The notes under the pieces: generated by a model
Told to the model about the DNA's origin: nothing
Database searches by the model: none
The model's input: the letters and a program-made list of their open reading frames with translations, nothing else
Translations under genes and position numbers: made by a program
DNA from: Flavobacterium ustbae
GTDB taxonomy: Bacteria > Bacteroidota > Bacteroidia > Flavobacteriales > Flavobacteriaceae
Assembly: GCF_003946915.1 (NCBI RefSeq)
Contig: NZ_RPOC01000003.1
Location: forward strand, 62,001 to 126,000
Reading direction: 5' to 3'
DNA length: 64,000 nucleotides
Shown here: in pieces, positions 35,101 to 44,246 of the stretch
Layout: the number at the start of each line of letters is the position of its first letter
Numbering within the stretch: position 1 is the stretch's first letter

Positions 35101-35803
35101 ATTTGGAATCTAAAGCAGCGATAATCTGCCTTTTCATTGCAGTATTGGTATAGTCTAAAGCTTCTGCATAAGAAATCGAATAACGTCTTTCTATGTTTTG
35201 AAAATGTTTTGGAAACGTGCTTAAAATTTTATCGTAATAAATATTAAGCTGTTTCTCTGAAGGCATTTCATATTTTAAACGAAGCTGAAATCTTCGCAAT
35301 AAAGCACTATCAATTATTTCGTAATGATTGGTTGCACAGATCAATAAACTATCAGATGGGAAATAATCAAAAAGCTGAATAATGGTGTTAACCAAACGTC
35401 TCATTTCGCCAACATCTTTATCGTCGCTATCACGGCTTTTTCCGATCTGGTCAAATTCATCTAAAAATAAAACCGCTCTTTCTCGAATAGCTTTATCAAA
35501 AATCGCTTTTAAATTTTTAGAAGTTTCGCCAATTCTAGAATCGACAACAGTGCTGAGGTTTACAATGATAATTTTTTTGTTTAAAGTATGAGCAATCGCT
35601 TTTGCCGTTGTCGTTTTGCCGCAACCAGAACTTCCGTGCAGTAAAATCTTATTATCAACTTTAAGATTATATTGCTTTAACTCTTCCATATATTGATGTT
35701 CTTTTATGATTTGAAGCAAAGCGGCTTTGTTTTCATCGCTAAAAAACAAATCGTCTAGAGCAATTTTTTCAGTATCAATTACAGTAAGGTCATTCAGGTT
35801 CAT
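35099..35803 (-). CDS. Small AAA+ ATPase
   Basis: A 234-residue stand-alone AAA+ domain. Walker A is GSSGCGKTT with K63, Walker B is VLFLDEFD with D115-E116, sensor 1 is CATN, and the arginine finger pair is in LLRRF. It resembles the ATPase core of classical AAA proteins (FtsH or Spastin-like), but has no protease or N-terminal adaptor domain. The short, isolated form suggests a remodelling or chaperone role with an unknown partner. It is monocistronic. Confidence 0.88.
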   Translation of the reverse strand: MNLNDLTVIDTEKIALDDLFFSDENKAALLQIIKEHQYMEELKQYNLKVDNKILLHGSSGCGKTTTAKAIAHTLNKKIIIVNLSTVVDSRIGETSKNLKAIFDKAIRERAVLFLDEFDQIGKSRDSDDKDVGEMRRLVNTIIQLFDYFPSDSLLICATNHYEIIDSALLRRFQLRLKYEMPSEKQLNIYYDKILSTFPKHFQNIERRYSISYAEALDYTNTAMKRQIIAALDSK

Positions 35804-35864
35804 CTACAGTTTATTTTTTGCAAAAGTAATTTTTTATTTTTTTAATTGTTGTCAATATGTGCAA

Positions 35865-36475
35865 CCCCGCTGGGGTTGTGAGAGACGGTGATTTTGAATT
35901 TTTCTACCGATATGTAATCCCTCTGGGATTTTTTGTTTAATATGTTTTGCTCCATTATTTAATATGCAATTCCGTTGGGATTGAAAATAACGTTGATCTA
36001 ATTTTCTACCGATATGTAATCCCTCTGGGATTTTTTTGTTTAATATGTTTTGCTCCATTATTTAATATGCAATTCCGTTGGGATTGAAAATAACGTTGAT
36101 CTAATTTTCTGCCGATATGTAATCCCTCTGGGATTTTTTTGTTTAATATGTTTTGCTACATTACTTAATATGCAATTCCGTTGGGATTGAAAATAACGTT
36201 GATCTGATTTTCTATGAATATTTAATTCCTACTGGCATTTTTTTAAATATTGAAAAATAAATCGTCTAAATAATATCCCAGAGGGATTACATATTGGTAG
36301 AAAAAAATCCCGCACCCACACCCAGAATAATAACTCCAGCGGAGTTTAATGTTTATATACAATTTTGAATTTTCTATAAATATTTAATCACAATGGGATT
36401 TTTTTAAATATTGAAAAATAAATCATCTAAAGAATATCCCAGAGGGATTACATATTGGTAGAAAAATATTCATGA
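35865..36475. repeat. Array of mini-hairpin (REP-like) repeats, ~103-bp period
   Basis: The unit begins ACCGATATGTAATCCCTCTGG and recurs at 35905, 36007 and 36110 (about 103-bp period), with a degenerate fourth copy at about 36212. Two inverted copies of the hairpin end (TATCCCAGAGGGATTACATA) follow near 36275 and 36435. Each piece holds a small stem-loop: AACCCC-GCT-GGGGTT, ATCCC-TCT-GGGAT, AACTCC-AGC-GGAGTT. Stems differ but remain paired. The array shares the CTACCGATAT/ATATCGGTAG-type ends with the large array at 52.4-54.1 kb. Confidence 0.85.
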
Positions 36476-36506
36476 AAAAAAAAACGTCTCAAACGATAAC
36501 TCAATT

Positions 36507-37232
36507 TCATTCCAACAAATTCTCATTCCATATTTCTTTCCCTAAAAATCGATTTCCGAATATTGATGTTCCAACTCTAACCATATTAGAACCTTCAGCA
36601 ATGGCAAGTTCTAAATCCTGAGACATTCCCATAGAAAGTTTTAAATCGGATGCAATTCCTTCTGCATAAATTTCATCTCGAATTGTTTTTAAAAGCCGTA
36701 AAGACGGAATCATTTTTTCTTTTTCAACATCCAAAAGTCCGATTGTCATTAAACCTTTAATATTTAAAGTCTCGTACGTTTTTATTTTTTTAATGAAAGA
36801 AAGAACTTCTTCTGGCGCTAGACCGAATTTACTTTCCTCATACGATGTATTGACTTGCACAAAAACATCTAATTTTCTGTTTAGCTTTTGAAGCTGTTTG
36901 TGCAATTCGTCTGCCAAACTTATTCTGTCGAGAGACTGAATGCATGTCACGTATTTCAAAACATCTTTCACTTTATTGGTTTGAAGGTGTCCAATAAAAT
37001 GCCGTTCAACAGGAAGATTTTTCAAAATATCATCTTTATCTCTTAATTCCTGCATTTTGTTTTCTCCCATCAAAGTTTCTCCCGCTTCAATCGCAATGCG
37101 TATTTTTTCTGCAGGAACTGTTTTGGTCGCCAATAAAAGCTGGACATCTGCAGGATTTCTTCCTGAAACTTTACAAGCCTCTTCAATGCGATGACGAACC
37201 TCATTCAAATTAAAAATAATATCGTTTTCCAT
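36507..37232 (-). CDS. PLP-binding homeostasis protein, YggS/PROSC family
   Basis: A 241-residue single-domain TIM-barrel protein like the N-domain of alanine racemase. PLP is held on K37 in LLATKTV. The other family signatures are present: GENKMQE, HFIGHLQTNK, QVNTSYEESKFG, the phosphate-binding LSMGMSQDLELAI and the C-terminal VRVGTSIFGNR. It has no known catalysis; it buffers pyridoxal phosphate and affects amino-acid and vitamin B6 balance. It stands alone between repeat regions. Confidence 0.95.
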   Translation of the reverse strand: MENDIIFNLNEVRHRIEEACKVSGRNPADVQLLLATKTVPAEKIRIAIEAGETLMGENKMQELRDKDDILKNLPVERHFIGHLQTNKVKDVLKYVTCIQSLDRISLADELHKQLQKLNRKLDVFVQVNTSYEESKFGLAPEEVLSFIKKIKTYETLNIKGLMTIGLLDVEKEKMIPSLRLLKTIRDEIYAEGIASDLKLSMGMSQDLELAIAEGSNMVRVGTSIFGNRFLGKEIWNENLLE

Positions 37233-37670
37233 ACCGCAAAATTAACGCTCAACCACAAATTTTTACTGGACCAGTACAACTCAAAAATTCAAAAAACTGG
37301 ATGATTCGACACCTTCAAATCGAATATAAATTTGCAGATTAAAATGAAACTTCTAAGATACTAAGTTTCTGAGATATTGATCATTGTATGTTTTGCATAA
37401 ATCTTCGTAAACATTTTGCTGTTAAAAATGAGTAAAAATGTTTTCTCGCAGATTTAGCAGATAAAGCAGATTGCTGAACTTCTAAAGATTTGTTCAGATC
37501 TAGAAGTAAAATCAGCGCGATCAGCTTATCTTAAATCTGCGTGAAGAATTTTTTTCAAATATAAAAAACGAAAAAAATCTGCCGAATCTGCAAAATCTGC
37601 GAGAGATTTCTTTAGTGACTTAGCGCCTTAGTCCCGAAGCTTTGGGATAGAACCTTAAAAAAAGAAAAAA
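37233..37670. repeat. Intergenic repeats of the TCTGCG type
   Basis: No gene. The region holds CGCAGATTT (37447-37455) and AAATCTGCG (37533-37541) as an inverted pair, and further GAATCTGCAAAATCTGCGAG copies near 37580. A related 22-bp inverted repeat is at 63202-63263. Confidence 0.55.
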
Positions 37671-37931
37671 ATGAAAGTAGCAGTTTGGGATACTTATGTA
37701 ACCCGCAAAGATGGAAAAATTATGCATTTTGATATTTTGGTTGATGAAAATGTTGATGCAGAAAAAGTATATGATTACGGTAAAAAATATTTGAAAAGTG
37801 TAGAACAAGAAGGACAGGATTTGTCTTCAAAAGAATGTCGTTTCTGCCATATCGATAAAGCACCAGTTGAAGTTGAAAATCAGATTCGGGCAAATGGATT
37901 TTCTATTATTGAAATGGAAAACTGTAATTAA
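37671..37931 (+). CDS. DUF2024-family small protein
   Basis: An 86-residue soluble protein. The start MKVAVWDTYVTRKDGKIMHF, the central ECRFCHIDKA with a C-x2-C-H cluster, and the end IRANGFSIIEMENC match what I know as DUF2024. Its length is that of the complete family. The Cys/His cluster may bind a metal. The function is unknown. It is monocistronic in a repeat-rich region. Confidence 0.8.
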   Translation: MKVAVWDTYVTRKDGKIMHFDILVDENVDAEKVYDYGKKYLKSVEQEGQDLSSKECRFCHIDKAPVEVENQIRANGFSIIEMENCN

Positions 37932-37947
37932 CTTATTGATGATTTTT

Positions 37948-38081
37948 AACACATAGAAACGTAGTTCTAGAAAATTAAAAAAGGCGTTTCACTTTTATAA
38001 ATACACATAGCTATGTGTAATGACGAGTCATTTATTTGACCCTTTATTGAAGCAGAATATAAAACTATGTTTCTATGTGTT
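37948..38081. repeat. Dispersed repeat with 13-bp inverted ends
   Basis: AACACATAGAAAC (37948-37960) and GTTTCTATGTGTT (38069-38081) are perfect inverted ends. The element also contains GGCGTTTCACTT and the palindrome ACACATAGCTATGTGT. A related, inverted partial copy is at 61465-61528. Confidence 0.7.
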
Positions 38082-38240
38082 TAAAAAAGACTTTTAAAAG
38101 GGCTTCGACTCTACTAAGCCAGACAATTGTTAGGTTACAAGTTTAATTAACGCTGACTAACAGAGCTTTTAAATCGGTTTTTTTCGCTCCGATAGCTTAT
38201 CGGGATTGCGATAGCAAATCTGTTAAATCCGCGTTTAATT

Positions 38241-39650
38241 TTAAAGCAATTTAGACAGCGCTTTTATGCCTTCTTCTATCTGTTTTTCTGAAAGAGAAGC
38301 ATAACCTAAACGAAAACCTTTTATGGGTTCGTCAAAACTAAATCTATTTGGATTCATAATTTGAATACCTTGCAATTTCAGTTGTTCGAAAACCTCAAGA
38401 ACGTTAATTTCTTCTTTTGGAACAATCCAAAAAGCCAATCCGCCTTCGGGTTTTGTAAACGAGATTTTATCTTGAAGTTGCTCATTTAAAGTATTTTCGA
38501 AATAATCTCTTTTGTTTTTGTAAACCAAACTGGCCTTTTTAAGATGGCGCTTTATTTTGCCTTCATTGATAAGGCTTAAAACGGCTTCTTCCATAATATT
38601 ATCGCCTTGAACGTCGATAATTTTTCTATGATTTCCTATTTTCTGAATAATCTCATGCGAACTGGCTAAATATCCAATACGCAGAGCAGGAGCGACAATT
38701 TTACTGAAAGTGCCAATATAAATGTAATTCTTTAAAGCCGCATAACTTGAAATTGGTAGTATTGGTCGCTGTCCAAAATGAAATTCATTATCGTAATCGT
38801 CTTCAATAATCGTAAAATTATATTGATTAGAAAGTTCGATAAGCTTTAATCGCTTTTTTAAAGATAAGGTTACCGTGGTCGGAAATTGATGATGCGGTGT
38901 AACATAAATGGCTTTTATGTTTTTGTGCTGCAGGTATTTTTCGACTTGATCAATATCTAGCCCATCAGATTCTACATTTACAGGAAGTAATGTGGCTCCT
39001 GCATTTTCAAAAGCTTCCCAAGCAGGTTTGTAGCCTGGATTTTCGATCAAAACAAAATCGCCCGATTTCAGAATGCAATGCGAAGCGAGATACATAGCCA
39101 TCTGACTTCCTCGTGTAATACAGATTTGATCGTGAGAAATGCTCATGCCGCGCTTAAAATTCAGCATTTGAGTAATCGATTTTCTAAATTCCAGATTTCC
39201 CAATTCGCTGCTATAACCCATAATCTGCCAGCGCGATTTCCTGCTGAACAATTCGCGGTAAGCCCTTGCGAGATCATTCATTGGAGCGAGACGACTATCT
39301 GGAAGTCCGTCATCAAAAACTAAAAAACTTTTAGATTCTTCGGTTACAATTTTTTGATCTTTTTTGTTCTGAGAAAAATGATTAATCTGTGGAAGCGACT
39401 GTGTTACAAAAGTGCCTTTTCGATCAATTGTTACCAGCCAACCTTCGGCATTTAACACATCCAAAGCTTCTACAACCGTATTTCGATTTACCTTGAGTAG
39501 GTCGGCGAGCTGTCTGCTACCTGGTAAAGCATTTCCGCTGATCAGTTTTCCATTTTTTATGGCATCAATTACTGCATCGGCAATTTGCAAATAAATAGCT
39601 TTGTCTGATTTTTTATCTAGCTGAATTTCTAAGGGCCAAGGTCGAAGCAT
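38241..39650 (-). CDS. MocR/PdxR-family regulator (GntR HTH + aminotransferase-like domain)
   Basis: A 469-residue regulator. The N-terminal winged HTH (about 15-85) contains LPGSRQLADLLKVNRNTV. The C-terminal domain (about 115-469) is a fold-type I aminotransferase relic that binds PLP on K317 in YIGTFSKIVAPALRIGY, with the cofactor-stacking region IIEDDYDNEF intact. MocR proteins use PLP or PLP-adducts to control vitamin B6, GABA or transporter genes. No such target lies next to it, so the regulon is unknown. The full-length ATG start is clear. Confidence 0.93.
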   Translation of the reverse strand: MLRPWPLEIQLDKKSDKAIYLQIADAVIDAIKNGKLISGNALPGSRQLADLLKVNRNTVVEALDVLNAEGWLVTIDRKGTFVTQSLPQINHFSQNKKDQKIVTEESKSFLVFDDGLPDSRLAPMNDLARAYRELFSRKSRWQIMGYSSELGNLEFRKSITQMLNFKRGMSISHDQICITRGSQMAMYLASHCILKSGDFVLIENPGYKPAWEAFENAGATLLPVNVESDGLDIDQVEKYLQHKNIKAIYVTPHHQFPTTVTLSLKKRLKLIELSNQYNFTIIEDDYDNEFHFGQRPILPISSYAALKNYIYIGTFSKIVAPALRIGYLASSHEIIQKIGNHRKIIDVQGDNIMEEAVLSLINEGKIKRHLKKASLVYKNKRDYFENTLNEQLQDKISFTKPEGGLAFWIVPKEEINVLEVFEQLKLQGIQIMNPNRFSFDEPIKGFRLGYASLSEKQIEEGIKALSKLL

Positions 39651-39752
39651 CTGGACTGTTTTTATTTTGGGAATAAATTTAATCTGCTAGTCCAAAAATA
39701 CGATAATTATAAAAGAAAATGCTTCGAAAGTATATTTAATATAGTATTAATC

Positions 39753-39787
39753 AAAAAGGGAATAGTTTTAAAACTATTCCCTTTTTT
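39753..39787. terminator. Perfect 17-bp terminator hairpin
   Basis: AAAAAGGGAATAGTTTT (39753-39769) is followed directly by its reverse complement (39770-39786). A T-run on each strand lets it stop the DUF1810 gene and transcription from the left. Confidence 0.88.
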
Positions 39788-39798
39788 GTTCTAAGATA

Positions 39799-40257
39799 TT
39801 AAGCAAGTACTGTGTCTGGCAGGACACTAGTTTTTTGAGTAAAATTTAAAGTTAACTGATCTAGATGTCCGTAGAAAAAAGTATCCAAAATTTCTTGAAA
39901 AACAGGATGTGCATTTTCTACCTGAACAAATAAACTCATAGAAGAATGTAGTTTTCGGGCATCGAGTTCGCCTAAAATGCCTTCGGCAGATTTTTTCTTA
40001 AAAGTCAGCAGCAATTTGGAGATTTCAATTAGGTGCTTCGATAAAATCGGGTGATTTAAAAATTCTGTTGCTTCCTTTAAATCGGCAACAGCATAATAAT
40101 CTGAAATAGCACTTTTTCCTAAACCCTTAATCTGCGGAAAAATGAACCACATCCAGTTGGTTTCTTTTTTTCCTTTTTTAATTTCAGAAAGAGCAGTAAG
40201 ATAAAGTTTGTTTTGAGCATCTAAAAATCGGGTCAAATCATCTTTTGCGTAAATCAT
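39799..40257 (-). CDS. DUF1810-family protein
   Basis: A 152-residue soluble helical protein. The start DLTRFLDAQNKLYLTALSEI, the central WMWFIFPQIKGLGKS and the later LHSSMSLF are the recognised landmarks of DUF1810. The family is cytoplasmic and has no firmly known function. A GTG at 40308 would add 17 residues. I prefer the ATG at 40257, which begins just before the conserved domain and fits the usual length near 140-150 residues. It is monocistronic. Confidence 0.82.
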   Translation of the reverse strand: MIYAKDDLTRFLDAQNKLYLTALSEIKKGKKETNWMWFIFPQIKGLGKSAISDYYAVADLKEATEFLNHPILSKHLIEISKLLLTFKKKSAEGILGELDARKLHSSMSLFVQVENAHPVFQEILDTFFYGHLDQLTLNFTQKTSVLPDTVLA

Positions 40258-40724
40258 CTCTAGATTAGGTATTAAAGGGTTTGTAAATAGGGTTTCTTCA
40301 ATTAACACGGTATTATTATATTTTTTGCTGGCTAAAATTTTTAAAAGACAAGATTTTTCTAACTTAATAAGTGTTAAAATAAATCCTAATCAATTTCGCA
40401 CAGCAGATTATCTTATTTAAAACTTCTTCAAATTTTCGATACCAAAAGTAGAATCCCTTTCTGGATAAGAGTTATAGAATTGTAATCAGACTTTACATAA
40501 TTCCGATAATACTGTAAGAATGACTTGTTAATTAATTTTTAAAGTTTCTAAATAAGGGAAATTCTAATGTTATTTTAATGTACGGCAAAAAATATGGGTC
40601 TAACTTGCGCGCTCACAAAAATGAGAATAACACCGCTAAATCATTGGGTTTTTAGATAAAAAAAGAGAGTTTTTTGCCAACTAAAAAGTAAAATTTAGCA
40701 GTAGAATAAATATATTTTTTAGAA
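40258..40724. other. AT-rich intergenic region without features
   Basis: I see no gene, RNA or notable repeat. It separates the divergent DUF1810 gene and the ABC-secretion cluster. Confidence 0.45.
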
Positions 40725-41129
40725 ATGTTGAATAAAATTAGAAATAGCTTTTTATGTAAATGCCTGCAGGCGTTACTTGTCGGCTATTTTCTAATTAGCA
40801 GTTTAAACATTTCTAACAGTGTGAGCCGCATCTTAAGCAATAATACTGAAACCTACACCGTAAAAGGAATTACGTGTAATTTCCTGAAAAAAATCTTCAA
40901 ATGCGATGGTATTCCAGAAGAACTGGATGACTACAAAACAAAAGATACCAAAACAGCCAAATTAGCAAAAGGAATTCCGTTAATGGAATATTTGATTTCC
41001 TCAGAGTCTTCTTTGCTTAATTTATATGTTTTATTGGAACCAAAAGGCAAAAAATATATAGATAATACAATCTTCTCGTTTGGTTTTCATGGAAAAATAG
41101 ATATACCGCCTCCTCGGGTGAATTCATAA
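40725..41129 (+). CDS. Hypothetical protein upstream of the ABC-secretion operon
   Basis: A 134-residue protein with a hydrophobic N-terminal helix (about residues 12-26), so it is membrane-anchored or exported. The mature part is Lys-rich, has a cysteine pair (ITCNFLKKIFKC) and ends in the short Pro motif IDIPPPR. No family is recognised. It lies 105 nt before the type-I-secretion-like operon on the same strand and could be a cargo or accessory protein, but only position supports this. Confidence 0.6.
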   Translation: MLNKIRNSFLCKCLQALLVGYFLISSLNISNSVSRILSNNTETYTVKGITCNFLKKIFKCDGIPEELDDYKTKDTKTAKLAKGIPLMEYLISSESSLLNLYVLLEPKGKKYIDNTIFSFGFHGKIDIPPPRVNS

Positions 41130-41234
41130 ATACTTGTTTTTTTTTAAGGATTAGGATAAAAATCTTAATCTATAAATGCGGTTTTTGCCGTATATTTATT
41201 CTATGTAATAATCTTGTATTTATACTTACATTTC

Positions 41235-42890
41235 ATGACACCATTTAAACGTTTCTATAACTTATTGCAGCTCGATAAGCGCGATGTATATCAAATTATC
41301 TTCTATGCTGCATTTGCAGGGTTAGTAAATTTATCTCTGCCTTTGGGAATCCAAGCTATTATTAATTTTATTCAAAGCGGACAGCTGAGCGTTTCGTGGA
41401 TCGTTTTAGTGATTCTGGTAACGATTGGAGTTGGTTTTGGAGGAGTGCTTAACATTTTGCAGTTGCGTATTGTTGAGAATCTGCAACAGCGAATTTTTGT
41501 TCGTTCTTCTTTCGAATTTGCTTACAGAATGCCTTTAATTAAATTTAAAGAAATGTATTCTGAATATGCTCCAGAAAAAGCCAATCGTTTTTTCGATACT
41601 TTGATGGTGCAAAAAGGTACTGCCAAACTTTTGCTGGATTTCTGTACGGCCTTTCTTCAAGTAGGGCTTGGTATTATATTATTGGTTCTTTACCACTCAT
41701 TTTTTATGGTAATTGGACTTCTTTTTATCGTCATTTTATATGTCATTTTTAAATTTTCATACAGAGACGGATTAGAAACCAGTTTGAACGAATCAAAATT
41801 TAAATATAAAGTAGCGGCTTGGCTTCAGGAAATTGCCAGAAATAGGGATAGTTTCCGTAGAAAAGCAGCTTTTGAATATGCTCTGCAAAGAAATGACGGC
41901 TACGTGAGCAACTACGTCAATTACCGTGAAAAACACTTTCAGGTAATGAAAAAACAATACATCCAGCTTACTATTTTTAAGGTAATTGTTACTGCTGCCT
42001 TATTATCGATCGGTGGTTTTCTGGTAATTCACCACCAAATGAACATAGGGCAGTTCGTAGCAGCTGAAATCGTAATTGTATTATTAATCAATTCGGTAGA
42101 AAAAATCATCTTCGGATTGGAGTCTTTCTACGATGTATTGACTTCTGTTGAAAAAATTGGTCAGGTGACCGATATGGAAATTTCATGCATTCCGCAAACT
42201 TCAGACAAAACAGAAAAAGGAATCAATATCGAGACGGAAAGTATCAATTACAATTATCCAGAACACAATAAAAAATCGCTTAAGAATATCAATTTGAAAA
42301 TTTCTCAAGGAGAAAAAATTATTCTTACCGGAACCAATGGAGCTGGAAAAAGTACTTTACTGCGATTGCTTTCGGGTGTTTTGGAGCCAGAAAGCGGAGC
42401 TATGTATGTGACAGACAATTATATGAATCGTCTTAGCGAAGACACCTACAGAGCGCAGGCAGGAACTTACTTGCAGGGCGATACGCTTTTTGCAGGAACG
42501 ATTAGAGAAAATATTGTCTTTGGAAACGAAGAACTAAATAGCGATGATTTAAAATGGGCTTTAGATAATGTTGGTCTTTCGCCGTATATTAAAACTTTCG
42601 AAAATGGGTTGGAGAATCAGATTCATCCTGGAGGTCGTGAACTTTCTGCTTCTGATGTTCAAAAAATTCTTTTGGCAAGAAGTATTGTGGGTAAACCGAA
42701 TATCTTATTCTTAGAAGATCCAGTAGACAAGATGGACGAAATCACTTCGAGTAAAATTGTTGATTTTTTACTTTCTGAAGAGAACGACTGGACTGTGATT
42801 GTAACTTCTAAAAGTGATATTTGGAAAAGCAAATGCAGTCGTATGATTACGATTGATGACGGAAAAATTATTAACGACATAAAGCTTTAA
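41235..42890 (+). CDS. Type-I-secretion-like ABC transporter (permease + ATPase)
   Basis: A 551-residue ABC half-transporter with about five or six TM helices (residues 20-290) and a C-terminal nucleotide-binding domain. Walker A is intact (GTNGAGKST, K372). The signature reads LSASDVQKILLARSI instead of LSGGQ, and the Walker B end reads FLEDPVDK instead of LDEPTS, with E and D exchanged. There is no peptidase domain. HlyD and TolC genes follow, so it exports something by a type-I route, but the altered ATPase motifs suggest weak or regulated ATPase activity. The ATG at 41235 is chosen over a TTG at 41214. Confidence 0.87.
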   Translation: MTPFKRFYNLLQLDKRDVYQIIFYAAFAGLVNLSLPLGIQAIINFIQSGQLSVSWIVLVILVTIGVGFGGVLNILQLRIVENLQQRIFVRSSFEFAYRMPLIKFKEMYSEYAPEKANRFFDTLMVQKGTAKLLLDFCTAFLQVGLGIILLVLYHSFFMVIGLLFIVILYVIFKFSYRDGLETSLNESKFKYKVAAWLQEIARNRDSFRRKAAFEYALQRNDGYVSNYVNYREKHFQVMKKQYIQLTIFKVIVTAALLSIGGFLVIHHQMNIGQFVAAEIVIVLLINSVEKIIFGLESFYDVLTSVEKIGQVTDMEISCIPQTSDKTEKGINIETESINYNYPEHNKKSLKNINLKISQGEKIILTGTNGAGKSTLLRLLSGVLEPESGAMYVTDNYMNRLSEDTYRAQAGTYLQGDTLFAGTIRENIVFGNEELNSDDLKWALDNVGLSPYIKTFENGLENQIHPGGRELSASDVQKILLARSIVGKPNILFLEDPVDKMDEITSSKIVDFLLSEENDWTVIVTSKSDIWKSKCSRMITIDDGKIINDIKL

Positions 42891-42892
42891 TC

Positions 42893-44245
42893 ATGCTCAA
42901 CATATCTAAAGATAATAACGTACTTATAACGCCGGGCAAATACAAATCGATTACAAGCGTTGCCCGCAGACCGCATTATAGAATTTTAAACAAAGTTATA
43001 ATCGGCTTTCTAATTTTTCTGGTTTGCTGCCTTTTTCTGCCATGGACTCAGAATATTTCGGGAAGCGGTTCTGTTACCACTTTAAAACCAGATCAAAGAC
43101 CGCAAACGGTTCATAACACCATTGCGGGACGTATTGAAAAATGGTTTGTAAAAGAAGGAGATTATGTAAAAAAAGGAGATACGATTCTTTTCATTTCAGA
43201 GATCAAAGAAGATTATCTTGATCCGAATTTGGTTGGCAATACCAAACAGCAGGTAGATGCCAAAAAAATGGCAGTAGAATCGTATGGCGACAAAGTAAAC
43301 TCTCTTGATGTGCAGGCGCAGTCGCTAAACACAGAAAGAGAATTGAAATTGCAGCAGGCGCAGAACAAAATCCGTCAGTCACAGCTTAAAATTAAAAGCG
43401 ACAGTATGGATCTTGTAGCAGTAAAAACACAGCTTCGAATTGCAAAAACACAATTTGACCGTTCGACTGCTTTAAACAAAGAAGGTTTAAAACCTTTGAC
43501 AGATGTCGAGCAGAAAAGATTGAAACTGCAAGAAGCAGAAGCTTATGTAATTACGCAAGAAAATAAATTGCTGAGCAGTAAAAACGAATTGATCAATGCA
43601 AAAGTAGAAATCAATAGAATTACGGCAGAATATGCTGAAAAAATATCAAAATCTAGAAGTGATAAATTTACTGCTTTAAGCACGCAGTACGATACAGAAG
43701 CTCAGGTAAACAAACTGCAAAACCAATATACCAATTACAGACTTAGAAACGGTTTGTACTACATTACAGCACCACAGAGCGGTTATGTAAACCGCGCTTT
43801 GCTGGCAGGTATTGGAGAAACCATAAAAGAAGGAACTTCTGTAGTAAGTATTATGCCTTCTAAATATGATATTGCAGTAGAAACTTACGTAGATCCAATC
43901 GATTTGCCGTTGGTTCACCGCGGTGCAAAAGTTCGTGTTTGGTTTGACGGATGGCCTAGAATCGTATTTTCTGGATGGCCTGGATTGTCTTACGGAACTT
44001 ACGGAGGAAAAATCGTTGCGATAGAAAACTTTATAAGTCCGAACGGAAAATACAGAATATTAGTAGCTCCAGATGGAGTTGACCGCCACTGGCCAAAAGA
44101 GTTAAGTATTGGAGCCGGAGCGCAAAGTATTGCTTTGTTAGAAACGGTTTCGGTTTGGTACGAGATTTGGCGAAACTTGAATGGTTTCCCGCCAAACTAT
44201 TATAATTCGGGAGAAAAAGAAGCAAAAGGAAAGGAGAAAAAGTAA
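42893..44245 (+). CDS. HlyD-family membrane fusion protein
   Basis: A 450-residue adaptor with one N-terminal TM helix (about residues 34-52). A lipoyl half (HNTIAGRIEKWFVKEGDYVKKG) leads to a long coiled-coil hairpin (about 115-275) and the second lipoyl half (YYITAPQSGYVNRAL), then a beta-barrel. It starts 2 nt after the ABC gene and ends 1 nt before the TolC gene, so the three are cotranscribed. It links the ABC pump to the outer-membrane channel. The substrate is unknown. Confidence 0.92.
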   Translation: MLNISKDNNVLITPGKYKSITSVARRPHYRILNKVIIGFLIFLVCCLFLPWTQNISGSGSVTTLKPDQRPQTVHNTIAGRIEKWFVKEGDYVKKGDTILFISEIKEDYLDPNLVGNTKQQVDAKKMAVESYGDKVNSLDVQAQSLNTERELKLQQAQNKIRQSQLKIKSDSMDLVAVKTQLRIAKTQFDRSTALNKEGLKPLTDVEQKRLKLQEAEAYVITQENKLLSSKNELINAKVEINRITAEYAEKISKSRSDKFTALSTQYDTEAQVNKLQNQYTNYRLRNGLYYITAPQSGYVNRALLAGIGETIKEGTSVVSIMPSKYDIAVETYVDPIDLPLVHRGAKVRVWFDGWPRIVFSGWPGLSYGTYGGKIVAIENFISPNGKYRILVAPDGVDRHWPKELSIGAGAQSIALLETVSVWYEIWRNLNGFPPNYYNSGEKEAKGKEKK

Positions 44246-44246
44246 A

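Noticed and set aside
35852..36058. 68-residue minus-strand ORF in the repeat array
   Set aside because: It is only a translation of the tandem repeat (the same peptide motif appears twice) and has no independent coding sign.
41177..41222. Sixth copy of the TACGG/CCGTA palindrome before the ABC operon
   Set aside because: TGCGG and CCGTA are separated by 6 nt instead of 4, and the box 22 nt later (TGTATTTA) matches TAnnTTTG poorly. It is too weak to include.
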